A DNA stretch of 64,000 nt from Oscillospiraceae bacterium (lineage in GTDB: Bacteria; Bacillota; Clostridia; Oscillospirales; Acutalibacteraceae). Location of the stretch: assembly GCA_029225165.1 (NCBI GenBank), contig JAQXVY010000012.1, positions 1 through 64,000 on the forward strand, written 5' to 3'. Shown piece by piece: positions 56,116-63,836 of this stretch. Under the pieces are notes generated by a model that was not told the origin of the DNA, did not search any database, and saw only the letters and a list, made by a program, of their open reading frames with translations. A program made the translations under genes and the position numbers. The first letter of the stretch is position 1. Every line of letters starts with the position of its first letter.

Positions 56116-57570
56116 TTAGTCCTTTGGTGTAATGAAATTAAGAGGGTGCTGTGCCGGGTTGTCAATCAATTCTCCTTTGTAGGAAAACCTTGAACCGTGA
56201 CAGGGGCAGTCCCAGGTTTTTTCATCTCCGTTCCATTCCAGCTGACATCCAAGGTGAGTACACCGCACATCAACAGCAAAAATATTTCCGTCATCGTCCT
56301 TATACACACCAACCTTTTCCCCATTGTACTCCACAATTTTCCCCTTTCCTGTTGGGATATCCTCAATGCTGTCCTTTGGGGATTTAAACACTTCCTTTGA
56401 AATTCCCGTAACCGCTTTACCCATCATTCTGCACAGATTATCGGCAGAGGACGGATGAAACCGCTGTGGAGAAAACAGACTTTTGTAACCGTTTTTTCGG
56501 TTGTTTATAAGGTCGTCAAGTATTATTGCGGAAACCATTGAAAGGGACATTCCCCACTTTCCAAAGCCTGTGGCTACATACCAGTTTGGAGTTGTAACGC
56601 AGTATTTGCCGATAAAGGGCAGTGAATCAATTGACATAACATCCTGTGCCGACCAATGGGCAACCTCTGTATTGTCAGGGAAAATCTGTGCCACACTTTG
56701 CCTTAGGCGACTGTATTTATCTCCATTTGGGTTGTCACCTGTGATATGCCCCTCACCTACGACTATTGTGTAATCCTTATAATTTCTAAAGGAAAGACCG
56801 CCTTTGTCGGCAGGATAGTACATACCGTCAAGGATTTTTCCTCCCTTTATTACAAGACAATAGGAGCGTGACTGGAGCAGTCTTGGGAAGTACATTCCCC
56901 TTGTGTTTACGATTGGATAATGGGTTGCAAAAACTATTGAATTTGCTTTTACAGAGCCTTTTTCCGTAATTACCAAATCAGACTTAACCTCAACCACAGG
57001 GGAATTTTCGTAGATTTTCAGCTCGGTGGCAAGTTGAGAAATAAACATAACGGGGTTAAACTGTGCTTGATTTCTAAAAACCAAAGCCTGTTTCACTTTA
57101 AAGGGCAGATGGGTGCTGTCGGTTAGGTAGCAGTCAATTCCACATTCCCTTGCTGAATGGTATTCCTCCAAAATAGGATTATTTTCTTCTAAAGAATAAA
57201 CATAGGCAGGTAACCTTTCAAAATCGCACTTAATATTTTGACGGTTTATAAGGCTTTCATATTCCTCCACAGCTCTGCGGTTTATCTCGGCATACTGAGT
57301 TGCTTTATCCTTTCCTATGGTACTTATAAGGTTGTTATAAATTAATCCGTGCTGATAGGTAATTTTTGCTGTGGTGTTACTGCTTTGACCTGAGCCTATT
57401 GTCTTTGCCTCAACCACAACTACATTAAGTCCGGAATCCTTAAGCCTGTTTGCAATTAAAAGTCCTGCAATACCTCCACCGATTACGCACACATCGGCAG
57501 AAATATTGGAGGTCAGGCTTTTTCGCTGGGAAATTTTTGCACTTTCGTTCCAAATTGACTTTGAGTTCAT
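56116..57570 (-). CDS. FAD-dependent oxidoreductase with C-terminal Rieske [2Fe-2S] domain
   Basis: A two-domain protein of about 484 residues. The N-terminal DAO-type FAD domain has ADVCVIGGGIAGLLIANRL and GSGQSSNTTAKIT. The C-terminal Rieske domain has CTHLGC and CPCHGS at the cluster-binding positions. Family members of this kind (YhfW-like) have an unknown substrate. The frame opens at a TTG 45 bases earlier (57615), but no ribosome binding site is there; GGTGA before the ATG at 57570 suggests that start. The gene lies next to a family A repeat. Confidence 0.88.
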   Translation of the reverse strand: MNSKSIWNESAKISQRKSLTSNISADVCVIGGGIAGLLIANRLKDSGLNVVVVEAKTIGSGQSSNTTAKITYQHGLIYNNLISTIGKDKATQYAEINRRAVEEYESLINRQNIKCDFERLPAYVYSLEENNPILEEYHSARECGIDCYLTDSTHLPFKVKQALVFRNQAQFNPVMFISQLATELKIYENSPVVEVKSDLVITEKGSVKANSIVFATHYPIVNTRGMYFPRLLQSRSYCLVIKGGKILDGMYYPADKGGLSFRNYKDYTIVVGEGHITGDNPNGDKYSRLRQSVAQIFPDNTEVAHWSAQDVMSIDSLPFIGKYCVTTPNWYVATGFGKWGMSLSMVSAIILDDLINNRKNGYKSLFSPQRFHPSSADNLCRMMGKAVTGISKEVFKSPKDSIEDIPTGKGKIVEYNGEKVGVYKDDDGNIFAVDVRCTHLGCQLEWNGDEKTWDCPCHGSRFSYKGELIDNPAQHPLNFITPKD

Positions 57571-57640
57571 ATTATCACCGGTGTTATTTTTCCCGGATAT
57601 ATTTTTTGTATTCAATTAATTCGGAGTAAATTCTTTGTGT

Positions 57641-57703
57641 GTCATCCAGAGTCACCACACTGTCATTCCGAGCCACAACACTGTCATTCCGAGCTTGTCG
57701 AGG
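57641..57703. repeat. Three 21-bp tandem units at the edge of a family A element
   Basis: GTCATCCAGAGTCACCACACT, then GTCATTCCGAGCCACAACACT, then GTCATTCCGAGCTTGTCGAGG run head to tail with a 21-base period. The last unit is the left end of the family A copy at 57681-57829, so the edge seems to have been duplicated. Confidence 0.7.
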
Positions 57704-57829
57704 AATCCCCTTCCTCTACCACAAATTTTGTTAATGAAATCATACTTTCATATTACCTATTAGTGTCGATTTATACACTACTGCTATCCTTTCAGATTCT
57801 TCGGTCGTTTCACTCCCTCAGAATGACAA
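57681..57829. repeat. Dispersed palindromic element, family A, copy 2
   Basis: This copy begins CTGTCATTCCGAGCTTGTCG and ends CAGAATGACAAGG. It aligns along its whole length with copy 1 at 181-333, including the shared middle phrase CACTACTGCT and CTTTCAGATTC. It fills most of the 374-base gap between the FAD/Rieske gene and cysK. Confidence 0.75.
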
Positions 57830-57944
57830 GGTAGGCTGTCTTATAGTGAAATAATTATCGAAAGACAAAAGGAAACAGCGCACAGAAAAACTGTACGCTG
57901 TAATGTGAAATTTATCTTCCGATATTATGGAATGTAGTGTGGTA

Positions 57945-58871
57945 CTATTCGTATAGGTTTGTTGAAAGGTACCTTTCACCACCGTCAGGGAAAACAACAA
58001 CAATGTTTTTGCCCTTGTTTTCGGGACGGTTAGCAAGTACCTTACCTGCCCAAAGGGCTGCGCCTGCGGATATACCGATTAAAAAGCCCTCTTGCTTTGC
58101 GGCATTCCTTGCTGTTAAGATAGCCTCGTCATTTGGAACAGTGATGATTTCGTCATAAATTTCTCTGTCCAGGGTGTCAGGAACAAAGTTTGCTCCGATT
58201 CCCTGAATCTTATGAGGTCCTGCCTGACCCTTTGAAAGCAGTGGTGATGCCTCAGGCTCAACAGCAACAACCTTAATGTCAGGGTTTTGCTCCTTTAGGT
58301 ACTTACCTACACCTGAAAGTGTACCGCCTGTGCCGACACCGGCAACGAAAATGTCAACCTTGCCCTCTGTGTCATTCCAAATTTCGGGGCCTGTTGTTTC
58401 GTAGTGCATCTTTGGGTTAACAGGGTTTGTAAACTGACCGGCAATAATGCTGTTTGGAATTTCCTTTGCAAGTTCTTCCGCCTTGTCAGTTGCCCCTTTC
58501 ATACCCTTACTGCCCTCGGTGAGAACAAGCTCTGCGCCATAGGCTTTGATAAGGAGTTTTCTTTCATTTGACATTGTTTCAGGCATTACAATAATAGCCC
58601 TGTAGCCCTTGGCTGTTGCAACGGAAGAAATACCAATGCCTGTGTTACCGCTGGTTGGCTCAATGATAACAGAATCCTTTTTAAGGCGACCTGTTTTTTC
58701 TGCGTCCTCAATAATAGCCTTGGCTACCCGATCCTTTACGCTTCCTGCCGGGTTGAAAAATTCCAGCTTTGCAAGAATTGTTGCCGGTAGATTTTCCTGC
58801 TCTTCAATATGTGAAAGCTCAACTATTGGTGTGTTGCCTACTAATTCAATGATAGATTTTTTAATGCTCAT
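57945..58871 (-). CDS. cysK: Cysteine synthase A (O-acetylserine sulfhydrylase)
   Basis: Makes cysteine from O-acetylserine and sulfide. The 308-residue PLP enzyme has the N-terminal VGNTPIVEL, the PLP lysine in [12 protein letters not shown], the substrate loop [11 protein letters not shown] and the phosphate-binding [15 protein letters not shown]. It follows metY by 12 bases on the same strand and is presumably in one operon with it, under the metY promoter and its leader peptide. AAGGAG precedes the ATG. Confidence 0.97.
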   Translation of the reverse strand: MSIKKSIIELVGNTPIVELSHIEEQENLPATILAKLEFFNPAGSVKDRVAKAIIEDAEKTGRLKKDSVIIEPTSGNTGIGISSVATAKGYRAIIVMPETMSNERKLLIKAYGAELVLTEGSKGMKGATDKAEELAKEIPNSIIAGQFTNPVNPKMHYETTGPEIWNDTEGKVDIFVAGVGTGGTLSGVGKYLKEQNPDIKVVAVEPEASPLLSKGQAGPHKIQGIGANFVPDTLDREIYDEIITVPNDEAILTARNAAKQEGFLIGISAGAALWAGKVLANRPENKGKNIVVVFPDGGERYLSTNLYE

Positions 58872-58883
58872 TTTTCTCTCTCC

Positions 58884-60176
58884 TTACTTAATAGCCTTGA
58901 AACCGTTTTCAAGGTCTGCAATAATATCGTCAATATGCTCTGTGCCGATTGAAAGTCTAATTGTGTTTTTCTTGATGCCAACATTTGCAAGCTCTTCTTC
59001 GTTAAGCTGTGCGTGGGTTGTGCTTGCAGGGTGGATAACAAGGGACTTTACATCTGCAACATTTGCAAGAAGTGAAAACAGCTTTAGGTTGTCGATAAAG
59101 TCCTTTGCCTGCTGTTCTGTACCCTTAACCTCAAAGGTGAAGATTGAACCGCCACCGTTAGGGAAGTACTTGTTGTACAGCTTTTTCTGCTGTTCATCAT
59201 CTGTAACTGATGGGTGATGCACCTTTTCTACAAGTGGGTTATTGTTGAGATACTGAACTACCTTTAGGGCATTTTCAACATGTCTTTCAACTCGTAAAGA
59301 AAGTGTTTCAAGTCCTTGCAGGAAGAAGAATGCGTGAAACGGTGAAAGGGTTGCACCTGTATCTCTGAGGAGAATTGCTCTGATTTTTGTGACGAATGCG
59401 GCAGGACCCACAGCCTTGGTAAAGCTTACACCGTGGTAGCTTGGGTTTGGCTCAACAAGTGACGGGAATTTGCCGGATGCCTCCCAGTCGAACTTACCGC
59501 TGTCAACGATTACACCGCCGATTGTTGTGCCGTGACCGCCGATAAACTTTGTTGCGGAATGTACAACAATGTCGGCACCGTACTCGATTGGTCTTACAAG
59601 GTAAGGTGTTGCGAAGGTGCTGTCAATTACAAGTGGAATCTTATTTTCGTGGGCAATCTTTGCAATTGACTCAATGTCAACTACATCAGAATTTGGGTTG
59701 CCCAGAGTTTCAATGAACACAGCCTTTGTGTTTTCCTTAATTGCCCCTCTGATTTCATCAAAGTTGGATGGGTCAACAAATGTTGTGGAAATTCCGTATT
59801 CGGGAAGTGTATGCTCCAGCAGGTTATATGTACCGCCGTAAATGTTTTTGGCGGCTACAATGTGGTCGCCGTTTTGGGCAAGATTTTGAAGTGTGTAGCT
59901 TATTGCCGCTGCACCTGAGGCAACAGCCAAGGCTGCAACACCGCCCTCAAGGGCTGCAATTCTCTTTTCAAAAATATCTTGAGTTGGGTTTGTAAGTCTG
60001 CCGTAGATATTGCCTGCGTCTGCAAGACCAAACCTTGCCGCTGCGTGGTCACAGTTACGGAAAACATATGAAGATGTTTGGTAAATGGGAACAGCTCTTG
60101 CATCTGTAACAGGGTCTGCACTTTCCTGACCTACATGAAGCTGTAAGGTTTCGAATTTATAATTATTGTTTGACAT
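58884..60176 (-). CDS. metY: O-acetylhomoserine sulfhydrylase (MetY-type)
   Basis: Fixes sulfide, or transfers cysteine sulfur, onto O-acetylhomoserine. The 430-residue Cys/Met-metabolism PLP enzyme shows the internal PLP lysine in HSATKFIGGHGTTIGG, the N-terminal FETLQLHVGQ and the C-terminal RLSIGTEHIDDIIADL typical of the O-acetylhomoserine branch. AAAAGGAG lies eight bases before the ATG. It is the first gene of a metY-cysK operon, with a 200-base leader that contains a cysteine-ended small ORF. Confidence 0.96.
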   Translation of the reverse strand: MSNNNYKFETLQLHVGQESADPVTDARAVPIYQTSSYVFRNCDHAAARFGLADAGNIYGRLTNPTQDIFEKRIAALEGGVAALAVASGAAAISYTLQNLAQNGDHIVAAKNIYGGTYNLLEHTLPEYGISTTFVDPSNFDEIRGAIKENTKAVFIETLGNPNSDVVDIESIAKIAHENKIPLVIDSTFATPYLVRPIEYGADIVVHSATKFIGGHGTTIGGVIVDSGKFDWEASGKFPSLVEPNPSYHGVSFTKAVGPAAFVTKIRAILLRDTGATLSPFHAFFFLQGLETLSLRVERHVENALKVVQYLNNNPLVEKVHHPSVTDDEQQKKLYNKYFPNGGGSIFTFEVKGTEQQAKDFIDNLKLFSLLANVADVKSLVIHPASTTHAQLNEEELANVGIKKNTIRLSIGTEHIDDIIADLENGFKAIK

Positions 60177-60267
60177 ATTGATTACTCCTTTTAAAAAATG
60201 TGTTTTTTATTTTTGTCTGTATGATTTTTGCAGTCTTATAATTTTTCTGCTTAAATTAGGTGAAAAA

Positions 60268-60333
60268 TCAACAGCAACACATTCGTCCTTTCAGGAAGTT
60301 AATTCTGCCGAAGTAGTCAAATTTGATGCTCAT
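60268..60333 (-). CDS. Putative cysteine-sensing leader peptide of metY-cysK
   Basis: A 21-residue ORF starts with ATG at 60333 and stops with TGA at 60268-60270. It begins MSIKFDYFGRI, contains FLKGRM and ends in three cysteines (codons TGT, TGC, TGT) directly before the stop. GAGG lies eight bases upstream of its ATG. It is inside the 5' leader of the metY-cysK operon, between a consensus promoter and metY. Consecutive codons for the end product of the operon just before a stop are the classical mark of an attenuator: when charged tRNA-Cys is scarce the ribosome would stall on them. No standard hairpin-plus-T terminator is visible downstream, so control could act on translation of metY. Confidence 0.65.
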   Translation of the reverse strand: MSIKFDYFGRINFLKGRMCCC

Positions 60334-60361
60334 AATAGTACCTCTTTTCTTATTTACACTT

Positions 60362-60371
60362 TTCCTATCTG
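60362..60371 (-). promoter_or_regulatory. Candidate Rrf2-regulator site in the metY leader
   Basis: The word CAGATAGGAA (minus strand) lies just downstream of the metY transcription start. The identical 10-base word occurs, on the opposite strand, in the inverted repeat before the Rrf2 gene (60965-60974). Confidence 0.45.
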
Positions 60372-60385
60372 TTTAGTGTGATTTG

Positions 60386-60414
60386 AATATAACACATATT
60401 TTTCCGGTTGTCAA
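60386..60414 (-). promoter_or_regulatory. Sigma-A promoter of metY-cysK
   Basis: On the minus strand TTGACA (60409-60414), a 17-base spacer and TATATT (60386-60391). Transcription would start near 60379, giving a leader of about 200 bases before metY. Confidence 0.85.
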
Positions 60415-60451
60415 GGGTATTTTTAATATTTTTTGTTTTTTGGGGTTTTGG

Positions 60452-60482
60452 GAATAAAGAAAGGCAATCCTTTCGGACTGCC
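60452..60482 (-). terminator. Terminator of the Rrf2 gene
   Basis: On the minus strand GGCAGTCC-GAAA-GGATTGCC forms an 8-bp stem with one mismatch, followed by TTTCTTTATT. It separates the regulator from metY. Confidence 0.8.
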
Positions 60483-60503
60483 CTTTTACAAATACATAAT
60501 TAA

Positions 60504-60941
60504 TTAAATACAATAGAAATCTCCGTTTGAGTCGTTGCCCATTGTTGCCAGGTCGGCTATTGTGAAATTATCCACATATGCAGTTACCGCCTTGTAAAGT
60601 CCCTCCCAAAAGGGTAGGGTTTGGCAGGTGGATGCTCTATCGCAAGTCACCACTTCTCCCTCAAGGCAAGGAATCGGTGCCAAAGGTCCCTCAATGTACC
60701 TGAGCACATCACCTACAACAATGTTTTCGGCAGGTTGAGAAAGCTTGTACCCGCCGGAATGACCACGCAGACTTTGGAGAAAACCGCCTTTGTTTAACAT
60801 TCCCACAATGGTTTCCATATACTTTATGGAGATTTTTTGCCTTTCGGAAATTTCTTTTATAGAAATAAACTTATCCTTTGAATTGATTGCAAGGTCAACA
60901 AGAATACGCAGTGCGTAGCGACCTTTTGTCGATACTTTCAT
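60504..60941 (-). CDS. Rrf2 family transcriptional regulator (CymR/IscR-like)
   Basis: The 145-residue protein has the Rrf2 winged-helix DNA-binding domain: MKVSTKGRYALRILVDLA, ISIKEISERQKISIKYMETI and LRGHSGGYKLS. Three cysteines at 92, 100 and 106 (PCLEGEVVTCDRASTC) sit where IscR-type members bind an iron-sulfur cluster, with spacing x7 and x5. B. subtilis CymR, the cysteine regulator, lacks such a set. Its position upstream of metY-cysK suggests control of cysteine genes, perhaps responding to iron-sulfur or redox state as well. Confidence 0.9.
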   Translation of the reverse strand: MKVSTKGRYALRILVDLAINSKDKFISIKEISERQKISIKYMETIVGMLNKGGFLQSLRGHSGGYKLSQPAENIVVGDVLRYIEGPLAPIPCLEGEVVTCDRASTCQTLPFWEGLYKAVTAYVDNFTIADLATMGNDSNGDFYCI

Positions 60942-60953
60942 TTTATCCCTCTT

Positions 60954-60981
60954 TTCCTATTTTGCAGATAGGAATAATATA
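60954..60981 (-). promoter_or_regulatory. Rrf2 gene promoter with overlapping inverted repeat
   Basis: A perfect inverted repeat TTCCTAT-N7-ATAGGAA (60954-60974) lies immediately downstream of a TATATT -10 box (60976-60981, minus strand) and 13 bases before the regulator's start codon. No good -35 is seen. The site suits autorepression. Confidence 0.5.
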
Positions 60982-61014
60982 TTGTTTACATATTAACAGA
61001 TAATGAAAGAAAAA

Positions 61015-61221
61015 TCAAGCCTTAATTATTTTATTGTTGCAAATTTTTACCCTGCTCCCCACATCAATGCCCTCTTTGTACAGCATTTCGTCCTCTGCCT
61101 TTAGGGTTATCCGTTCTCCATCCTGTGAAAGGATAACTACATCATCCTTAATTATTTCACCGTCGGGAATACCCTCGCACCCAAAGTCAGGCTCTATGAT
61201 GTCAACAACCTTGTAAAGCAT
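61015..61221 (-). CDS. Small conserved-looking protein of unknown function
   Basis: I do not recognise this 68-residue protein. It reads MLYKVVDIIEPDFGCEG, then DGEIIKDDVVILSQDGERITL and ends VKICNNKIIKA. The pattern of short strands suggests a small beta-barrel; there is no membrane segment and the two cysteines (15 and 61) are far apart. It follows trxA by 8 bases, so it belongs to the capA/FTR/thioredoxin transcription unit and may have a redox role. Confidence 0.65.
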   Translation of the reverse strand: MLYKVVDIIEPDFGCEGIPDGEIIKDDVVILSQDGERITLKAEDEMLYKEGIDVGSRVKICNNKIIKA

Positions 61222-61229
61222 AATTCACC

Positions 61230-61544
61230 TTAACATAGCTTTAGGAGCTTTTCGATTTGCGTCTTTGGCTGAAAGCCTACAACCGAGCCGATTATCTCCC
61301 TGTCCTTAATCACCACAATGGTTGGAATACTTGAAATATTAAAGGCATCCGCAAGTCTTGGTTCCTCGTCAACATTTACCTTGAACACCTTAACATCAGG
61401 ATTTTCTTCTGCAAGCTCCTTGACAACAGGCGCCATCATCTTACAGGGTCCGCACCAGTCTGCCCAAAAGTCAATTACAACCTTTTTTTCGGTTTCCATA
61501 ACCTCTTTGTGATACATTTCTTCCGTCAATTTCATAACAGCCAT
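61230..61544 (-). CDS. trxA: Thioredoxin
   Basis: Reduces protein disulfides in the cytosol. The 104-residue protein has the active site WADWCGPCKMM with redox cysteines CGPC, and the cis-proline region SSIPTIVVIKD. It follows the FTR-like gene by 2 bases, so the FTR-like protein is its likely reductase. No NADPH-thioredoxin reductase is nearby. Confidence 0.97.
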   Translation of the reverse strand: MAVMKLTEEMYHKEVMETEKKVVIDFWADWCGPCKMMAPVVKELAEENPDVKVFKVNVDEEPRLADAFNISSIPTIVVIKDREIIGSVVGFQPKTQIEKLLKLC

Positions 61545-61546
61545 AG

Positions 61547-61744
61547 CTACTTCTCCTTATAATACAACATACAATGGCAGTAGCCCTCAAAATCGGGGTC
61601 TGCAATTTGTTCTTTAAATTCCTTGCACATACACTTATTTTCGGGAGTTCTTTCTCTTCGACAAGGGCAATAGCCTCCTGTCTTTTCAAGACCCTTTTTA
61701 ATTGAGTCAACAATTTCTTTATTCTTATTATATCTTATCTTCAT
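61547..61744 (-). CDS. Ferredoxin-thioredoxin reductase catalytic subunit-like protein
   Basis: The 65-residue protein has the three cysteine pairs of the FTR catalytic subunit in the right order: CPC (26-28), CMC (38-40) and CHC (56-58), in the contexts GGYCPCRRE, ENKCMCKEF and GYCHCMLYY. In the family these bind a [4Fe-4S] cluster and a redox disulfide that passes electrons from ferredoxin to thioredoxin. It is shorter than plant FTR and has no variable subunit. The next gene, two bases on, is trxA. Confidence 0.85.
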   Translation of the reverse strand: MKIRYNKNKEIVDSIKKGLEKTGGYCPCRRERTPENKCMCKEFKEQIADPDFEGYCHCMLYYKEK

Positions 61745-61746
61745 AA

Positions 61747-63027
61747 TTATTCAGCACACCTTGCAAATGGTAATTTATTGTCCAGCTTTAGGAAAATATC
61801 CTTGTAGGTATTATACACCTGTTTGTAGTCAGGCAGATAATCCTTGATTTCCTCACTGCTAAATGGAATAATCTTATGCCCTCTCCAGGTGTTTTGGTCA
61901 AAATAGCAGTACAAAAGCTGGTTGTCCATATCTTCAAATGTAATCTTTGTTTCTCCGTTTTTAACAGTCTTTTTAACTGTCATTGTGGCGAGGATACTTG
62001 TTACCTTGTTGTAGTTTTCGTCCTGATACTGTGAGCAAAGGAGATTGCCCATTGAGTAGTAAACAAGTGTATCGCCAATGTACCTTGCAGGCTCAATAAC
62101 ATGGGGATGTGTTCCTATTACAAGGTTAACGCCGTTGTCAGCCAAAAACTGCGCCATATCGTCCTGGTATTCTGACTCATCAGGCATATACTCAACACCG
62201 GCGTGCATACAGACAATTAGGAAATCCACCTTGTCACGGACAGCGTCAATATCCTTTTTCACCTGTTTTTTATACTCCTGATATGCTGTGTCCTTTTCAG
62301 GGTCGTTTATTTCAAGGTCGGTAGGCCACACATTAATGAGATAATCCTTACCCTCAGGGCATGGGATTCCGTTTGTACTATAAGTATAATCAAGCATACT
62401 GTACTTTATTCCGTTACATTCAAGTACATTAACAGCGTCCCTTGACTCCTGACTGTCAAAGGTACCTGTCATAAATACATCCTTTTGATTTCTCCAATAT
62501 TCGCAGGAATTTAAAATTCCCTCTTCGCCACCGTCTAATGCGTGATTTGTAGCAGTGGAAACAAGGTTGTAGCCAAGGTCAACCATAGCGTCCCCAGCCT
62601 CCTGTGGGCTGATAAACAGCGGATAGTCGGAAAGTCCCATCTCTGTACCGCCCAAAATGGTTTCCTGATTGTAGTAGTTTACATCACATTTTTCGGTGAA
62701 CTGACGAAGATTTTGTACCATCGGCTTAAAGTCATATCCGTTGCCGTTGGCGTTTTCATTAGCCCCCTTGTAGATAGAACTGTAAATGATGTAGTCGCCT
62801 GCAATGGACATCTTGAATGTGCTTTCGCTTTCCTTAACAGCGGGCTTAGTAGTTGTTTTTTGAGTCTGCCCTGTTTGTGTGCTGACCTCAGAGCAACCCT
62901 TTGTACAGGAAGTTATGCCTACAATTATTAAAACAATAAGCACAACAGCAATTCCCAAAGCAACAAATGGTATCATAGAATACTGTCTTTTTCTTCTTGG
63001 TCTGTCGGAATGTTTCCTCTCCTCCAT
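61747..63027 (-). CDS. CapA family (PGA_cap) protein
   Basis: The 426-residue protein has a basic N-terminus, one transmembrane helix (about 19-40) with cysteines just after it, a Thr-rich linker and a metallophosphatase-like CapA domain: SIAGDYIIYSSIY, NYYNQETILGG, STATNHALDGGEEG, CMHAGVEYMPD and IGTHPHVIEPARY. CapA is linked to poly-gamma-glutamate capsule synthesis, but many homologues occur without capBC; none is here, so the substrate is unknown. It precedes the FTR-like gene by 2 bases. Confidence 0.88.
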   Translation of the reverse strand: MEERKHSDRPRRKRQYSMIPFVALGIAVVLIVLIIVGITSCTKGCSEVSTQTGQTQKTTTKPAVKESESTFKMSIAGDYIIYSSIYKGANENANGNGYDFKPMVQNLRQFTEKCDVNYYNQETILGGTEMGLSDYPLFISPQEAGDAMVDLGYNLVSTATNHALDGGEEGILNSCEYWRNQKDVFMTGTFDSQESRDAVNVLECNGIKYSMLDYTYSTNGIPCPEGKDYLINVWPTDLEINDPEKDTAYQEYKKQVKKDIDAVRDKVDFLIVCMHAGVEYMPDESEYQDDMAQFLADNGVNLVIGTHPHVIEPARYIGDTLVYYSMGNLLCSQYQDENYNKVTSILATMTVKKTVKNGETKITFEDMDNQLLYCYFDQNTWRGHKIIPFSSEEIKDYLPDYKQVYNTYKDIFLKLDNKLPFARCAE

Positions 63028-63054
63028 AATAAACCTCCTGCTTAAATAAACATA

Positions 63055-63807
63055 TTACTTTTTCTTTTGAATGTTATAATTAATCCTTGTGAGCATTTTG
63101 TGAGAAACGAATCTCATAAGGAAGTTTGCACATTTCATTGTAAACGAGGGCATAATAATCATCTTGTTTTTAAAGGCCTTGTCAATGCAGTACCTTACGG
63201 CATAGGTACTGTCAATGCCCTTTATTGCAAAGTGTACACCGGCAACATTATTAAAATCGGTCTTAACAGGTCCGGGACAAAAACAGCTGATGTGAACATT
63301 TGACTTTTTTCGCCTAAGCTCCTCGTAAATCGCCTGTGTAAGACGGACTACATAATTTTTTGATGCATAGTAGGACGCCATAAGAGGACCGGCTAAAAAT
63401 CCGGCTGATGACGCTACATTGATAATTCTGCCCTTGCCCTCCTTAAGGAACTTTTGCAAAAACAGCTTTGTAAGAATATGCACCGCTGTAACATTTGTGT
63501 TGATAAGCTCAATTTCCCTGTCAAGGTCAACCTCTGCAAATTCGCCGAAGATGCCAAAGCCGGCATTGTTAATGAGCATATCAACTTTTTGGTCTTTCAC
63601 CTGTTCAAAGAGATTTTTTGCATTTTCGGGGTTTGATAAATCAGCAGAAATAATTGTTATCTTTATGTTCTTTGGCAGGGAATTTTCAACAGACTTTAGT
63701 CTGTCTGTCCTCCTTGCAACAAGGATTAAATCCCAACCCATACCGGCAAGGTACTTTGCCATTTCCTCACCCATTCCCGAGCTTGCACCGGTTATGAGAG
63801 CCTGCAT
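63055..63807 (-). CDS. Short-chain dehydrogenase/reductase
   Basis: The 250-residue cytosolic oxidoreductase has the NAD(P) motif TGASSGMG (6-13), LINNAGFG at about 79-86, and the catalytic Ser (NVASSAG) and YYASK. A basic ARRTDR after strand 2 hints at NADP preference. It resembles the DltE/YqjQ-like SDR subgroup; the substrate is unknown. It lies upstream of capA by 27 bases. Confidence 0.93.
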   Translation of the reverse strand: MQALITGASSGMGEEMAKYLAGMGWDLILVARRTDRLKSVENSLPKNIKITIISADLSNPENAKNLFEQVKDQKVDMLINNAGFGIFGEFAEVDLDREIELINTNVTAVHILTKLFLQKFLKEGKGRIINVASSAGFLAGPLMASYYASKNYVVRLTQAIYEELRRKKSNVHISCFCPGPVKTDFNNVAGVHFAIKGIDSTYAVRYCIDKAFKNKMIIMPSFTMKCANFLMRFVSHKMLTRINYNIQKKK

Positions 63808-63836
63808 ATAATCACCTATTTTTCTTATTTGGAATT

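Noticed and set aside
57641-57703. CRISPR-like array
   Set aside because: The 21-bp units are contiguous with no spacers and no cas genes occur; it is a tandem duplication of a repeat edge.
57637-57834. 65-codon ORF on the plus strand
   Set aside because: It is the translation of the family A repeat and its tandem edge.
58609-59217. 202-codon plus-strand ORF across the cysK/metY junction
   Set aside because: It is antisense to two well-identified enzymes and arises from their codon use (Ser- and Ala-rich shadow).
60177-60385. SAM or other known sulfur riboswitch in the metY leader
   Set aside because: I see none of the conserved SAM-I core sequences and no strong terminator; the leader is largely occupied by the cysteine-ended ORF.
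60954-60974. Terminator before the Rrf2 gene
   Set aside because: The TTCCTAT/ATAGGAA palindrome is AT-rich, has no T tract and sits between the -10 box and start codon, so an operator is more likely.
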